From: Clostridiales bacterium
GTDB taxonomy: Bacteria; Bacillota; Clostridia; Lachnospirales; Lachnospiraceae
Direction: 5' to 3'
NCBI GenBank assembly: GCA_021201535.1
Contig: JAJQEU010000010.1
Span: 1 to 58,043, forward strand
Length of the DNA: 58,043 nucleotides
A model generated the notes under the pieces. It had not been told where the DNA came from, ran no database searches, and was given only the letters and a program-made list of their open reading frames with translations. The position numbers and the translations under genes are program-made. Positions 1 to 9,590 of the stretch are shown here, piece by piece (the first letter of the stretch is position 1; every line of letters begins with the position of its first letter).

Positions 1-25
1 GCAATCGACTTTCATAGATGTTGGC

Positions 26-43
26 GCGCTGCGACAGCAGCGC
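26..43. repeat. Perfect 7-bp hairpin GCGCTGC-N4-GCAGCGC in the leuB leader
   Basis: GCGCTGC, a four-base loop and GCAGCGC form a perfect stem in the non-coding stretch before leuB. Near-identical hairpins sit in the serC leader (4804-4817) and the bioY leader (47257-47274). At all three sites the right arm is followed by a short A/T-rich segment. Bases 1-117 otherwise show no gene; one frame ends at a stop near base 16 and could be the end of an upstream gene cut by the window edge. Confidence 0.5.
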
Positions 44-117
44 ATGGAAGTTTATTGAGATATAAGCAGCGATGTATCTGAAAAACGCTGTGCGGATCGT
101 GGATGGGAGGAATACAC

Positions 118-1227
118 ATGAATTTTAAGGTCGGAGTGATCGTCGGGGACGGCATCGGCCCGGAGATCGTCGCGGAAGCACGGAAGGTGCTGGACTGTGT
201 CGCCGCGAAATACGGTCACGAGTTTGTATATGAAGAGATCCTGATGGGAGGATGCTCGATCGACGCGACGGGCGTTCCGCTCACTGATCATGCGATTGAG
301 CAGGCATTGGCGTCGGACGCGGTCCTCATGGGATCCATCGGAGGGAATACCAGTACTTCACCCTGGTATAAGCTTCCTCCGGAGCGTCGTCCGGAGGCGG
401 GACTTTTAAAACTCCGCAAGTCGCTGAATCTTTTTGCCAATCTCAGGCCGGCTTATCTTTACGATGAGTTAAAGGAGGCCTGCCCGCTGCGCGATGACAT
501 CATCGGGGACGGGTTTGACATGATGATTATGCGTGAGCTGACCGGCGGACTTTATTTCGGAGAGAGACGGACGGAGGCGGTGGACGGCGTGATGACCGCG
601 ACGGATACGCTTTCCTACAATGAGAATGAGATTCGCAGGATTGCCGTCAAGGGATTTGAGATCGCGATGAAGAGGCGGAAGAAAGTCACCAGCGTGGATA
701 AGGCAAATGTGCTGGATTCTTCCCGGCTCTGGAGAAAAATCGTGGAGGAGGTCGCCGCGGATTATCCTGAGGTTGCATACGAGCATATGCTGGTGGACAA
801 CTGTGCGATGCAGCTGGTGCGGGATCCGAAACAGTTTGACGTGATCCTGACCGAGAATATGTTCGGTGACATCCTGTCGGATGAGGCCAGCATGGTGACC
901 GGCTCGATCGGCATGCTTTCCAGCGCCAGCTTAAATGATACGAAGTTCGGCCTTTACGAGCCGAGCGGCGGTTCCGCGCCGGATATCGCGGGGAAGGGCA
1001 TTGCGAACCCTATTGCTACAATTCTTTCCGCGGCGATGATGCTGCGTTACTCGTTTGACCTTGACCGGGAGGCGGACGCGGTGGAGGAAGCCGTCAAGCA
1101 GGTTCTTAAGGATCATTACCGCACCATCGACATCATGCCGCAGGAGGAGGATAAGAAATCTTCTGTGGAGCTGGTGGGGACTTTCCGGATGGGAGACCTG
1201 ATCTGCGAGAGAATTCTTGCTGAATGA
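118..1227 (+). CDS. leuB: 3-isopropylmalate dehydrogenase
   Basis: Cytoplasmic NAD-dependent oxidative decarboxylase that converts 3-isopropylmalate to 2-oxoisocaproate in leucine synthesis. The start at 118 is chosen because GGGAGG (105-110) lies 7 bases upstream; an ATG at 103 is in frame but overlaps that site. The 369-residue length is normal. The protein opens with the family's VGVIVGDGIGPEI-type segment. It has the substrate-loop arginines (LRKSLNLFANLRP), the MRELTGGLYFGE segment, the VDKANVLDSSRLWR stretch, and the metal/NAD region DILSDEASMVTGSIGMLSSA followed by EPSGGSAPDIAGKG. It is followed by ilvD and ilvB, so it belongs to a branched-chain amino-acid cluster. Any leuA/leuCD would lie outside the left edge. 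Confidence 0.96.
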   Translation: MNFKVGVIVGDGIGPEIVAEARKVLDCVAAKYGHEFVYEEILMGGCSIDATGVPLTDHAIEQALASDAVLMGSIGGNTSTSPWYKLPPERRPEAGLLKLRKSLNLFANLRPAYLYDELKEACPLRDDIIGDGFDMMIMRELTGGLYFGERRTEAVDGVMTATDTLSYNENEIRRIAVKGFEIAMKRRKKVTSVDKANVLDSSRLWRKIVEEVAADYPEVAYEHMLVDNCAMQLVRDPKQFDVILTENMFGDILSDEASMVTGSIGMLSSASLNDTKFGLYEPSGGSAPDIAGKGIANPIATILSAAMMLRYSFDLDREADAVEEAVKQVLKDHYRTIDIMPQEEDKKSSVELVGTFRMGDLICERILAE

Positions 1228-1369
1228 TCAATATAACATTGTATCAGTTTGCAGGTTTAATTATTTTTATATCATATAAAAATTTTGTGCTTTCAGATTC
1301 TTTTACCGGTCAATCAGGTCAGGCAGAAGAAGGTTTATGAGAGCCCATAAAAGAAAAGGAGACATAGTC

Positions 1370-3037
1370 ATGAGAAGTGATAACGCAAAAAAGGGGATGC
1401 AGCAGGCTCCCCACAGATCTTTATTCAACGCGCTCGGTCTGACGAAAGAAGAACTGGAGCGGCCGCTGGTCGGCATCGTATGTTCCTACAATGAGATCGT
1501 ACCCGGCCATATGCATCTGGACAAACTGGCGGAGGCTGCCAAGCTCGGCGTGGCCATGGCAGGCGGCACCCCGATCATGTTCCCTGCTATCGCGGTATGC
1601 GACGGTATCGCCATGGGACATGTCGGCATGAAGTATTCCCTGGTGACCCGCGACCTGATCGCGGACTCTACCGAGTGCATGGCGCTGGCGCACCAGTTTG
1701 ACGCTCTGATTATGATCCCGAACTGTGACAAGAATGTTCCGGGTCTGCTGATGGCGGCGGCGCGCGTGAATGTACCTACCGTGTTTGTCAGCGGAGGTCC
1801 GATGCTGGCCGGACATGTGAAGGGACAGAAGAGAAGTCTTTCATCTATGTTCGAGGCGGTCGGATCCTATGAGGCGGGACTGATGAGCGAGGAGGATGTG
1901 ACAAACTTCGAGGAGAATGTCTGCCCGACCTGCGGCTCCTGTTCCGGTATGTACACGGCGAACTCCATGAACTGCCTGACCGAATCTCTCGGCATGGGTC
2001 TTCCGGGCAACGGAACAATTCCCGCTGTATATTCCGCTCGTATCCAGCTGGCGAAGCATGCAGGAATGGCTGTTATGGATCTTTATCGAAAGAATATCCG
2101 TCCGCTGGATATTATGACCAGAGACGCGTTTATGAACGCGCTCACCATGGATATGGCGCTGGGGTGCTCCACGAACTCCATGCTGCATCTGCCGGCGATC
2201 GCGCATGAGGCAGGTGTGGAGATCGACCTCGATATCGCGAACGCGATGAGCGAGAAGACCCCGAACCTCTGCCATCTGGCTCCGGCAGGTCCGACCTACA
2301 TGGAGGATCTGAATGAGGCGGGCGGCATCTCGGCGGTGATGACTGAGCTGGATAAGCTCGGACTGCTCCACACGGACTGCATGACCGTGACAGGAAAGAC
2401 GATCGCTGAGAATATAAAGGGCGCTGTGAACAGGAACCCGGAGGTCATCCGGCCGATCGACAACCCGTACAGTAAGACCGGCGGTATTGCCGTACTGAAA
2501 GGCAATCTGGCTCCGGATTCCGGCGTGGTAAAACGTTCTGCCGTGGCTCCGGAGATGATGATTCATGAGGGACCGGCCCGCGTGTTCGATTGCGAGGAGG
2601 ATGCGATCACGGCGATCAAAGGCGGAAAGATCGTGGAGGGTGATGTGGTCGTCATCCGCTACGAGGGACCGAAGGGCGGCCCGGGTATGCGTGAGATGCT
2701 GAATCCGACGTCCGCGATCGTCGGTATGGGACTCGGTTCTACCGTGGCACTGATCACGGACGGCCGTTTTTCAGGCGCGTCCAGAGGTGCTGCGATTGGT
2801 CATGTTTCCCCGGAGGCGGCTGTGGGCGGACCCATCGCGCTGGTCGAGGACGGCGACATCATCAAGATCAATATCCCGGCGAATACGCTGGATGTGGATA
2901 TCTCCGATGAGGAGATGGCAGCCAGAAAGGCAAAATGGCAGCCGCGTGAGCCGAGGGTGACGACCGGATATCTGAAGCGCTATCAGGCGATGGTGACTTC
3001 CGGAAATACCGGCGCAATTTTGAAAGTGAACGAGTAA
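1370..3037 (+). CDS. ilvD: Dihydroxy-acid dehydratase
   Basis: Iron-sulfur dehydratase of isoleucine/valine synthesis that turns 2,3-dihydroxy acids into 2-oxo acids. The start at 1370 follows AAAAGGAG at 1355-1361; an in-frame ATG at 1337 has no good site. The 555-residue protein carries the family cysteines in [10 protein letters not shown] and in [17 protein letters not shown], the cluster-binding signature, and the C-terminal [11 protein letters not shown] and [21 protein letters not shown] segments. The AT-rich 142-base gap after leuB (1228-1369) shows no T-box or attenuator that I can recognise. The gene probably shares transcription with ilvB, 73 bases downstream. Confidence 0.97.
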   Translation: MRSDNAKKGMQQAPHRSLFNALGLTKEELERPLVGIVCSYNEIVPGHMHLDKLAEAAKLGVAMAGGTPIMFPAIAVCDGIAMGHVGMKYSLVTRDLIADSTECMALAHQFDALIMIPNCDKNVPGLLMAAARVNVPTVFVSGGPMLAGHVKGQKRSLSSMFEAVGSYEAGLMSEEDVTNFEENVCPTCGSCSGMYTANSMNCLTESLGMGLPGNGTIPAVYSARIQLAKHAGMAVMDLYRKNIRPLDIMTRDAFMNALTMDMALGCSTNSMLHLPAIAHEAGVEIDLDIANAMSEKTPNLCHLAPAGPTYMEDLNEAGGISAVMTELDKLGLLHTDCMTVTGKTIAENIKGAVNRNPEVIRPIDNPYSKTGGIAVLKGNLAPDSGVVKRSAVAPEMMIHEGPARVFDCEEDAITAIKGGKIVEGDVVVIRYEGPKGGPGMREMLNPTSAIVGMGLGSTVALITDGRFSGASRGAAIGHVSPEAAVGGPIALVEDGDIIKINIPANTLDVDISDEEMAARKAKWQPREPRVTTGYLKRYQAMVTSGNTGAILKVNE

Positions 3038-3110
3038 ATGCAGATGTTCGGAGTTGGAGATGCATCCGGTTCTGAACCGCTGCGGACGATAGAGAAAAGA
3101 GGAACCGCAA

Positions 3111-4796
3111 ATGCAGCTGACAGGAGCTGAGATCGTTATAGAATGTTTAAAGGAGCAGGGTGTGGATACCGTATTCGGTTATCCGGGCGGCGCGATTCTG
3201 AATGTCTATGATGAGTTATACAAACACAGCGATGAGATTCGCCATGTGCTGACTTCCCATGAGCAGGGAGCCTCCCACGCGGCGGACGGTTACGCGCGCT
3301 CTACCGGAAAGGTGGGCGTCTGCTTTGCAACGTCCGGACCGGGTGCGACGAACCTGGTCACCGGTATTGCGACCGCCTATATGGATTCGGTTCCCATCGT
3401 GGCGATCACCTGTAATGTCGGCGTATCCCTCCTCGGGAAAGACAGTTTTCAGGAGGTAGATATCACAGGTATCACCATGCCGATCACAAAGCATAATTTT
3501 ATCGTAAAGGATATCCGTGATCTGGCAGACGTGATCCGCAGGGCCTTCCGTATCGCACGGACAGGGCGTCCCGGTCCGGTGCTGGTGGACATTCCGAAGG
3601 ATGTGACCGGCGCCAGGACAGAGTTTGAGTTTCAGCAGATCCCGCCTGTACCGCGCTCCGCGGATCAGATCACGGAGGAGGATCTGACGACGGCGGCCGA
3701 GATGATCCGCCGGTCTGTGAAACCGTATATTTTTGTCGGGGGCGGAGCAGTCATCTCTGACACGGGCCGCCAGCTTGCCCGGTTTGTTGAGAAGGTGGAT
3801 GCGCCGGTCTGTGATTCTCTGATGGGAAAGGGCGCGTTTGACGGGACGGATCCGAATTATACGGGCATGCTCGGTATGCACGGCACGAAGGTTTCCAATT
3901 ACGGCGTCAGCGGCTGTGATCTGCTGATCGCGATCGGCGTTCGCTTCAGTGACCGGGTCATCGGCGATGCGAAACGTTTTGCACAGCACGCGAAGATTCT
4001 TCAGTTTGACGTTGATCCGGCGGAGATCAATAAAAATATTCAGACAGACGCGAGTGTGGTCGGCGATATCCGGGAGATACTTGTCCGGCTGGATAAGCTG
4101 CTGGAGCCGCAGGATCATTCTGACTGGAAACGTGAGATCGCCGACCTTCAGAAGAAATACCCGATGATTTACACGGAACAGGGACTGACCGGTCCCTTTA
4201 TCATGGAGGAGATTTATCGTCAGACAGCCGGTGACGCGATCATTGTGACTGAGGTGGGTCAGCATCAGATGTGGGCTGCCCAGTATTACCGGTATAAGAA
4301 TCCGCGTACGTTTCTTTCATCCGGCGGTCTGGGTACTATGGGTTACGGCCTCGGCGCCGCGATCGGTGCACAGGTGGCGCATTCGGATAAGCATGTGATC
4401 AATATCGCCGGCGACGGGTGCTTCCGCATGAACATGATCGAACTGATGACGGCGGCACGCCAGAAGCTGCCCATTATCCAGGTGGTGATCAACAACAGTG
4501 TGCTGGGTATGGTGCATCAGTGGCAGCAGCTGTTCTACGGTGGGCGTTATTCCAGCACGGTGTTCTCCGACGGCACTGATTTTGTAAAGATCGCCGAGGG
4601 GATGGGTGCGGAAGGTATGCGCGTGACGACCAGAGAGGAGTTTGCTGAGGCTTTTGCAAAGGCTCTTTCCGAGGACGGACCGGTACTGATCGACTGCATG
4701 ATCGGAAGCGATGACAATGTATGGCCGATGGTTGCCCCGGGGGCGCCGATCAGCGATGCGTTTGACAAGCAGGATCTGGAATCCTGCGAACAATAG
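3111..4796 (+). CDS. ilvB: Acetolactate synthase, large (catalytic) subunit
   Basis: Thiamine-diphosphate enzyme that condenses pyruvate with pyruvate or 2-oxobutyrate, the first common step to valine, leucine and isoleucine. The 561-residue protein has the N-terminal GYPGGAILNVYDEL segment with the catalytic glutamate in TSHEQGASHAADGYAR, the central FAD/nucleotide domain, and the C-terminal ThDP motif (GDGCFRMNMIEL ... NNSVLGMVHQWQQLFY). The site AGAGGAA lies just before the ATG. No ilvN regulatory subunit is present in the window, so the partner must be encoded elsewhere or the enzyme works without it. An anabolic catabolite-type AlsS is less likely given the leuB-ilvD context. Confidence 0.94.
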   Translation: MQLTGAEIVIECLKEQGVDTVFGYPGGAILNVYDELYKHSDEIRHVLTSHEQGASHAADGYARSTGKVGVCFATSGPGATNLVTGIATAYMDSVPIVAITCNVGVSLLGKDSFQEVDITGITMPITKHNFIVKDIRDLADVIRRAFRIARTGRPGPVLVDIPKDVTGARTEFEFQQIPPVPRSADQITEEDLTTAAEMIRRSVKPYIFVGGGAVISDTGRQLARFVEKVDAPVCDSLMGKGAFDGTDPNYTGMLGMHGTKVSNYGVSGCDLLIAIGVRFSDRVIGDAKRFAQHAKILQFDVDPAEINKNIQTDASVVGDIREILVRLDKLLEPQDHSDWKREIADLQKKYPMIYTEQGLTGPFIMEEIYRQTAGDAIIVTEVGQHQMWAAQYYRYKNPRTFLSSGGLGTMGYGLGAAIGAQVAHSDKHVINIAGDGCFRMNMIELMTAARQKLPIIQVVINNSVLGMVHQWQQLFYGGRYSSTVFSDGTDFVKIAEGMGAEGMRVTTREEFAEAFAKALSEDGPVLIDCMIGSDDNVWPMVAPGAPISDAFDKQDLESCEQ

Positions 4797-4803
4797 ATGG
4801 CAA

Positions 4804-4817
4804 GCTGCGTCAGCAGC
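4804..4817. repeat. GCTGC-N4-GCAGC hairpin before serC
   Basis: GCTGC (4804-4808), loop GTCA and GCAGC (4813-4817) lie between the ilvB stop and the serC ribosome binding site. The surrounding bases, including a GAAAGTTTATT-like stretch after the right arm, resemble the leuB leader at 26-57, which suggests copies of one small element. Confidence 0.45.
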
Positions 4818-4848
4818 ATATAGAAAGTTTATTCAGGAGGATAGGAGA

Positions 4849-5931
4849 ATGAAAAGAGTTTATAATTTTTCGGCCGGACCGGCTGTCCTGCCGGAGGAGG
4901 TTCTGAAAGAGGCGCAGGAGGAGATGATGGACTACCGCGGATGCGGCATGTCCGTGATGGAGATGAGTCATCGTTCCGCCATGTTTCAGGAGATTATCGA
5001 CGAGGCTGAGGCTGATCTGAGAGAGCTGATGGGCATTCCGGACAATTATAAAGTACTGTTTTTACAGGGCGGCGCGGCACTGCATTTTGCCACGATTCCG
5101 ATGAATCTGATGAAAAACGGAGTTGCGGACTACATCGTGACCGGCCAGTGGGCGAAAAAAGCTTATGTGGAAGCGCAGAAATACGGAAAGGTGAATAAGA
5201 TCGCCAGCTCCGAGGATAAGACGTTTACCTACATTCCGGACTGCTCCAATCTGCCGATTTCCGAGGACGCGGACTATGTTTACATCTGCCAGAACAACAC
5301 CATCTACGGCACAACCTATCATACACTGCCGAACACAAAGGGCAAGACGCTGGTTGCGGATGTATCCTCCTGTTTCCTTGCGGGACCCATCGATGTGGAG
5401 AAATACGGCGTGATCTACGGAGGCGTACAGAAGAATATCGGACCCGCGGGCGTTCAGATCGTGATCATCCGCGAGGATCTGCTCCGCGATGACCTGCCGG
5501 CTTATGTGCCGACCATGCTGAATCTGAAAGTGCAGGCGGACAACGGCTCCATGTACAATACGCCGCCGTGCTACGGCATCTATATCTGCGGCAAGGTATT
5601 TAAATGGATCAAGAATCTCGGCGGGCTTGAGGCGATGCAGAAGCGCAACGAGGAGAAGGCGGCGATCCTTTACGATTATCTCGACAACAACACTATGTTC
5701 AGGGGTACAGTCGTTAAGGAAGACCGTTCCCTGATGAACGTGCCGTTTGTCATCGGCGATAAGGATCTGGAGGCGAAGTTTGTCAAAGAGGCGAAAGCGG
5801 CCGGGTTCGAGAACCTGAAAGGCCACCGGACGGTTGGCGGTATGCGCGCGTCCATCTACAACGCGATGCCGATCGAGGGCGTGAAGGCGCTGGTGGAGTT
5901 TATGAAGAAATTCGAAGCGGAGAATGCCTGA
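4849..5931 (+). CDS. serC: Phosphoserine aminotransferase
   Basis: PLP-dependent class V aminotransferase that converts 3-phosphohydroxypyruvate and glutamate to phosphoserine. The ATG at 4849 follows AGGAGGATAGG. The 360-residue protein starts with the diagnostic VYNFSAGPAVLPEEV segment. It has the substrate loop GCGMSVMEMSHRS, the cofactor region (DVSSCFLAGPIDVEKYGVIY) with the Schiff-base lysine in YGGVQKNIGPAG, and the C-terminal GHRTVGGMRASIYNAM motif. It is followed by serA and a DUF1015 gene in the same orientation, which together form a serine operon. No phosphoserine phosphatase (serB) is seen in the window. Confidence 0.97.
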   Translation: MKRVYNFSAGPAVLPEEVLKEAQEEMMDYRGCGMSVMEMSHRSAMFQEIIDEAEADLRELMGIPDNYKVLFLQGGAALHFATIPMNLMKNGVADYIVTGQWAKKAYVEAQKYGKVNKIASSEDKTFTYIPDCSNLPISEDADYVYICQNNTIYGTTYHTLPNTKGKTLVADVSSCFLAGPIDVEKYGVIYGGVQKNIGPAGVQIVIIREDLLRDDLPAYVPTMLNLKVQADNGSMYNTPPCYGIYICGKVFKWIKNLGGLEAMQKRNEEKAAILYDYLDNNTMFRGTVVKEDRSLMNVPFVIGDKDLEAKFVKEAKAAGFENLKGHRTVGGMRASIYNAMPIEGVKALVEFMKKFEAENA

Positions 5932-6051
5932 GAACAGTTAGATTATGATGCCGGCAGAATTTCTGTATACAGATTCTGCGCGGACAGAAAGCAGTATGTG
6001 ACGGAGAGGGTACGGAACAACTGCAAAAAAGAAGAAAAGAGGATGATAAAT

Positions 6052-7215
6052 ATGGCGAAATATACATGCCTGAATCCGATCGCGTCCTGCGGTCTGGATA
6101 TTTTTCCGGATACTTATGAAAAAACGGACGATTTCGCGACGTCGGACGTTGTTCTTGTGCGGAGTGCGGCCATGCATGATCTGGATCTTCCCGATTCCAT
6201 GCTGGCGGTTGCCCGTGCGGGCGCCGGCGTCAACAATATTCCGCTGGATAAATGCGCGGAAAAGGGAATTGTCGTCTTTAACACACCCGGCGCAAATGCG
6301 AACGGCGTGAAGGAGCTGGTGATCGCCGGTATGCTTCTGGCCTGCCGGGACATCGCCGGCGGCATCAGCTGGGTGAAAGAAAATAAAAGCGATGCAGGTA
6401 TCGCAAAATCCACCGAGAAGGCAAAAAAGGCGTTTGCCGGAACGGAGCTGATGGGGAAAACCCTCGGTGTCATCGGACTCGGTGCGATCGGCGTAAAGCT
6501 TGCGAATGCCGCGGTTGATCTCGGCATGAAGGTATTGGGCTATGACCCGTATCTCTCTTTAAATTCGGCGTGGAATGTCTCCACGCAGGTGAAGCATGTC
6601 TTTTCCGCTGATGATATCTATAAAGAATGTGATTTTATTTCCATCCATGTACCACTGATGGATTCTACAAAGGGCATGATCAGCAGGGAAGCTATTGCGT
6701 CCATGAAGGAAAATGCGGTCGTATTGAATTTTGCCCGCGATACTCTGGTGGATGAGGAGGCTATGGTGGAAGCTCTGGCGGCCGGGAAAATTCGCAAATA
6801 TGTGGTGGATTTTCCGAACCCGACGACAGCGGGCGCAGAGGGCTGTATCGTGATCCCGCACCTCGGCGCTTCTACGGCGGAGTCTGAGGATAACTGCGCG
6901 GTGATGGCAGTAAATGAGCTGATTGATTATGTGGAGAACGGCAATATCACTCATTCCGTCAACTATCCCGACTGCAATATGGGCGTCTGCTCGGGTGCCG
7001 GCCGGATTGCGATCTGCCATCGGAATGTCAAGAACACTATCAGCCAGTATACGGCTGTCTGCGGCGATGCGGGAATCAATATTTCCGATATGACGAATAA
7101 GAGCCGCGGGGAGTATGCGTACTCCATCCTGGATCTGGACGCGCCGGCCACGGCGGAGGTGATTGAGAAGCTGTCCGCGATCGAGGGTGTGCTGAAGGTC
7201 CGCGTGGTGAAATAG
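6052..7215 (+). CDS. serA: D-3-phosphoglycerate dehydrogenase with C-terminal ACT domain
   Basis: First enzyme of serine synthesis, oxidising 3-phosphoglycerate with NAD. I start it at 6052 (AGAGG at 6038-6042, spacing 9) rather than at the in-frame ATG 6043. The 387-residue protein has the N-terminal substrate domain (VARAGAGVNNIPLDKC), the Rossmann motif GVIGLGAIGVKLANAA, the catalytic Arg in NFARDTLVDEEA and His in IPHLGASTAESEDN. About 70 C-terminal residues from roughly 315 (NISDMTNKSRGEYAYSILDL) form an ACT-type regulatory domain. This is the short form with a single ACT domain. It sits between serC and the DUF1015 gene. Confidence 0.95.
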   Translation: MAKYTCLNPIASCGLDIFPDTYEKTDDFATSDVVLVRSAAMHDLDLPDSMLAVARAGAGVNNIPLDKCAEKGIVVFNTPGANANGVKELVIAGMLLACRDIAGGISWVKENKSDAGIAKSTEKAKKAFAGTELMGKTLGVIGLGAIGVKLANAAVDLGMKVLGYDPYLSLNSAWNVSTQVKHVFSADDIYKECDFISIHVPLMDSTKGMISREAIASMKENAVVLNFARDTLVDEEAMVEALAAGKIRKYVVDFPNPTTAGAEGCIVIPHLGASTAESEDNCAVMAVNELIDYVENGNITHSVNYPDCNMGVCSGAGRIAICHRNVKNTISQYTAVCGDAGINISDMTNKSRGEYAYSILDLDAPATAEVIEKLSAIEGVLKVRVVK

Positions 7216-7241
7216 TTCATCTTTTGAGGGAGGATGAGAAC

Positions 7242-8480
7242 ATGGCAGTGATCAGACCATTTGCAGCGATTCGTCCGTGCCGGGAAAAAGCGGCGCGGAT
7301 CGCTGCCCTGCCTTACGATGTGTACAATCGCACGGAGGCAAAGGAGGAGGTTCTGCGGGAGCCGGAGTCGTTTCTGCGGATTGACCGCGCGGAGACGCAG
7401 TTTGATGATTCCGTGGATACCTATGCGCCGGAGGTTTATCAGAAGGCGCATGATATTCTTTGGGAAATGATCGGTAACGGGGATTTTGTAACTGAGGAGA
7501 AGCCGTGCTACTATATATATGAGCTGACAATGGACGGCAGGGCGCAGACGGGAATTGCCGCGTGCGCGTCGATCGACGATTATCAGAACGGCGTGATCAA
7601 AAAACACGAGAACACCCGTGCGGAGAAGGAACAGGACCGGATTCGTCATGTCGACACCTGTGACGCGCAGACCGGGCCGATTTTTCTGGCGTACCGTGCG
7701 GATGCTTTGATTACTGCTGTCGTGAACCGGACGAAGCAGGAGACACCGGCGTATGATTTTACAGCCCCGGACGGAGTCACTCACCGGGTGTGGGTGATCG
7801 CGGATGATGCGGATATAGATACGGTGCAGGATGCTTTCTCCGGCATCGATCAGATATACATTGCCGACGGACATCACCGGGCCGCATCCGCGGTCAAAGT
7901 CGGATTAAAACGACGCGACGAGCATCCGGATTATGACGGCACGGAGGAGTTTAACTTCTTCCTCTCTGTTCTGTTTCCGGATGAAGAACTGTATATCATG
8001 GATTATAACCGTGTGGTAAGAGATTTAAACGGCATGGACGCGGATGCGTTTCTCGCGAAAATGCAGGATATCTTTGATGTATCTTTGTTGGAAGGCGCAG
8101 AGCGCAGACCGCGGGAGAAGGGCAGCTTTACCATGTACCTGGATGAACGGTGGTACCTGTGCAGATTCCGGACGACAGACCGGTCGGACGATCCGGTGGA
8201 CGGGCTGGATGTTTCTTTGCTGCAGAACCTGCTCCTGGCGCCGGTACTCGGCATCACCGATCCGAAGGTGGATCCCAGGATTGATTTTGTGGGCGGCATC
8301 CGCGGTATGGATGAGCTTGAACGGCGCTGCCATGCCGACGCGAAAGCGGCTTTCGCCATGTATCCGACATCCATTCAGGAACTGTTTGCCGTGGCGGACG
8401 CCGGCCGGCTGATGCCGCCGAAGTCTACCTGGTTTGAACCGAAGCTGCGCAGCGGATTGTTTATACATGCGCTGTCGTAA
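7242..8480 (+). CDS. DUF1015 family protein linked to serine biosynthesis
   Basis: A 412-residue soluble protein of the DUF1015 family, whose biochemical role I cannot state with certainty. The ATG at 7242 follows GAGGGAGG. Recognisable family features are the N-terminal VIRPFAAIRP segment with LPYDVYN, a central IKKHENTRAEKEQDRI stretch, and the highly conserved IYIADGHHRAASA motif near residue 210, reminiscent of DGHHR-type motifs in ParB/SerK-like serine kinases. It begins 26 bases after serA and follows serC in the same orientation, so it is probably in the serine operon. Inference: it acts in or regulates serine or phosphoserine metabolism, possibly the phosphatase step for which no serB is visible here. 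Confidence 0.85.
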   Translation: MAVIRPFAAIRPCREKAARIAALPYDVYNRTEAKEEVLREPESFLRIDRAETQFDDSVDTYAPEVYQKAHDILWEMIGNGDFVTEEKPCYYIYELTMDGRAQTGIAACASIDDYQNGVIKKHENTRAEKEQDRIRHVDTCDAQTGPIFLAYRADALITAVVNRTKQETPAYDFTAPDGVTHRVWVIADDADIDTVQDAFSGIDQIYIADGHHRAASAVKVGLKRRDEHPDYDGTEEFNFFLSVLFPDEELYIMDYNRVVRDLNGMDADAFLAKMQDIFDVSLLEGAERRPREKGSFTMYLDERWYLCRFRTTDRSDDPVDGLDVSLLQNLLLAPVLGITDPKVDPRIDFVGGIRGMDELERRCHADAKAAFAMYPTSIQELFAVADAGRLMPPKSTWFEPKLRSGLFIHALS

Positions 8481-8498
8481 TCCTGAGTCGTAACGGAC

Positions 8499-9464
8499 AT
8501 GTCTGTTTACGCAGACGGCACTATTTATGAAAGCGAGATATCCATGTTTTCTGTTTTTACAGGTATTCTGTCGGAGAATGTGGCGGATACAATCACGGAA
8601 GTGATTTCCGATAATGTAGAAGTTGTCACCTGGGATGTGCTGGTAGAGTATTTTCATGACTCTCTGCCAACCATTCTTGATTTTCTGGTAAAGCTGATCA
8701 TTGCGATTATTGTTCTTCTGGTCGGACGGCGGATCATCCGGTTTGTCCGGAAGTGTTTCTGTCGTTTTCTTGATAAAACGAATCTTGACACGGGACTGAA
8801 GCAGTTCTTTGATAAGTTTGTCGGCGTAGCTCTGCATTTCGTGCTGATCCTGATTGTACTGGGGCATTTCGGTATCACGGCGAGCTCCGTGATCGCGATT
8901 ATCGGTTCTGCGGGACTGTCCATCGGACTTGCGCTGCAGGGCACATTATCCAATTTCGCCGGCGGTGTGCTGATCCTGATGCTCCGGCCGTTTAAGGTGG
9001 GAGACTATATTAAGGAGGACACCAGCGGGAACGAGGGCCGTGTACAGGAGATTCAGCTTTTTTATACGAAGCTGGTCACCCTGGATAACAAAGTTGTCAT
9101 CGTCCCGAACGCGAATCTTACCAGCTCCAGCCTGACGAATATGACAAATCAGGACAGGCGGCGGGTAGATATCAAGGTAGGTATTTCCTACAGCGCGGAT
9201 ATCCGGGAGGCAAAGCGGGTCATCGAGACCGTGCTGGCCGGTGAACAGAAACGCATCGAGGACGAACCCTATAAGATCTATGTGGACGAGCTGGCGGACA
9301 GTTCTGTGGTCATCGGAACCATGACATGGGTGCGGACGGAAGATTATTACGAGGTAAAATGGCGGCTCACGGAAAATATTAAATATGCGCTGGATGAAAA
9401 TAACATTGAGATTCCGTTTCCGCAGGTTACGGTTACATACGCACAACAGGGTGAAAATCAATAA
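8499..9464 (+). CDS. mscS: Small-conductance mechanosensitive channel, MscS family
   Basis: Membrane channel that opens under tension to release solutes on osmotic downshock. The 321-residue protein has two or three N-terminal hydrophobic helices (LIIAIIVLLVGRRIIRFV; FVLILIVLGHFGI). The pore helix and following beta-domain entry are the classic GSAGLSIGLALQGTLSN...LRPFKVGDYI signature, followed by the mixed alpha/beta cytoplasmic vestibule. The start is uncertain: ATG 8499 and ATG 8544 both lack a strong ribosome binding site, and the later one would still keep all membrane segments. It lies 18 bases after the DUF1015 gene, with a separate promoter for the next gene directly after it. Confidence 0.92.
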   Translation: MSVYADGTIYESEISMFSVFTGILSENVADTITEVISDNVEVVTWDVLVEYFHDSLPTILDFLVKLIIAIIVLLVGRRIIRFVRKCFCRFLDKTNLDTGLKQFFDKFVGVALHFVLILIVLGHFGITASSVIAIIGSAGLSIGLALQGTLSNFAGGVLILMLRPFKVGDYIKEDTSGNEGRVQEIQLFYTKLVTLDNKVVIVPNANLTSSSLTNMTNQDRRRVDIKVGISYSADIREAKRVIETVLAGEQKRIEDEPYKIYVDELADSSVVIGTMTWVRTEDYYEVKWRLTENIKYALDENNIEIPFPQVTVTYAQQGENQ

Positions 9465-9475
9465 ATTTTATTCTG

Positions 9476-9504
9476 TTGACAAACGTCCTCGTATGTGATA
9501 CCTT
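9476..9504 (+). promoter_or_regulatory. Sigma-A-type promoter of the cold-shock gene
   Basis: A perfect -35 TTGACA (9476-9481) is followed after 17 bases by -10 TACCTT (9499-9504). The predicted start near 9511 would give a leader of about 80 bases before the csp ATG. Confidence 0.7.
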
Positions 9505-9534
9505 TAAGAAGTGAGAAAAGCGTTTTTTGCGCGA

Positions 9535-9563
9535 TGCGGCATTTAGGTACCGTTTTTGCCGCA
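9535..9563 (+). promoter_or_regulatory. Cold-shock mRNA leader with hairpin
   Basis: TGCGGCA (9535-9541) pairs with TGCCGCA (9557-9563) across a 15-base loop inside the predicted 5' untranslated region. Long structured leaders that refold with temperature are known for cspA-type mRNAs; that role here is inferred from position only. Confidence 0.45.
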
Positions 9564-9590
9564 AATGAAACTTGCAGAAGGGAGTAAGGT

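Noticed and set aside
1228..1369. Attenuator or T-box between leuB and ilvD
   Set aside because: AT-rich, with no stable hairpin, leader peptide or T-box core recognisable.
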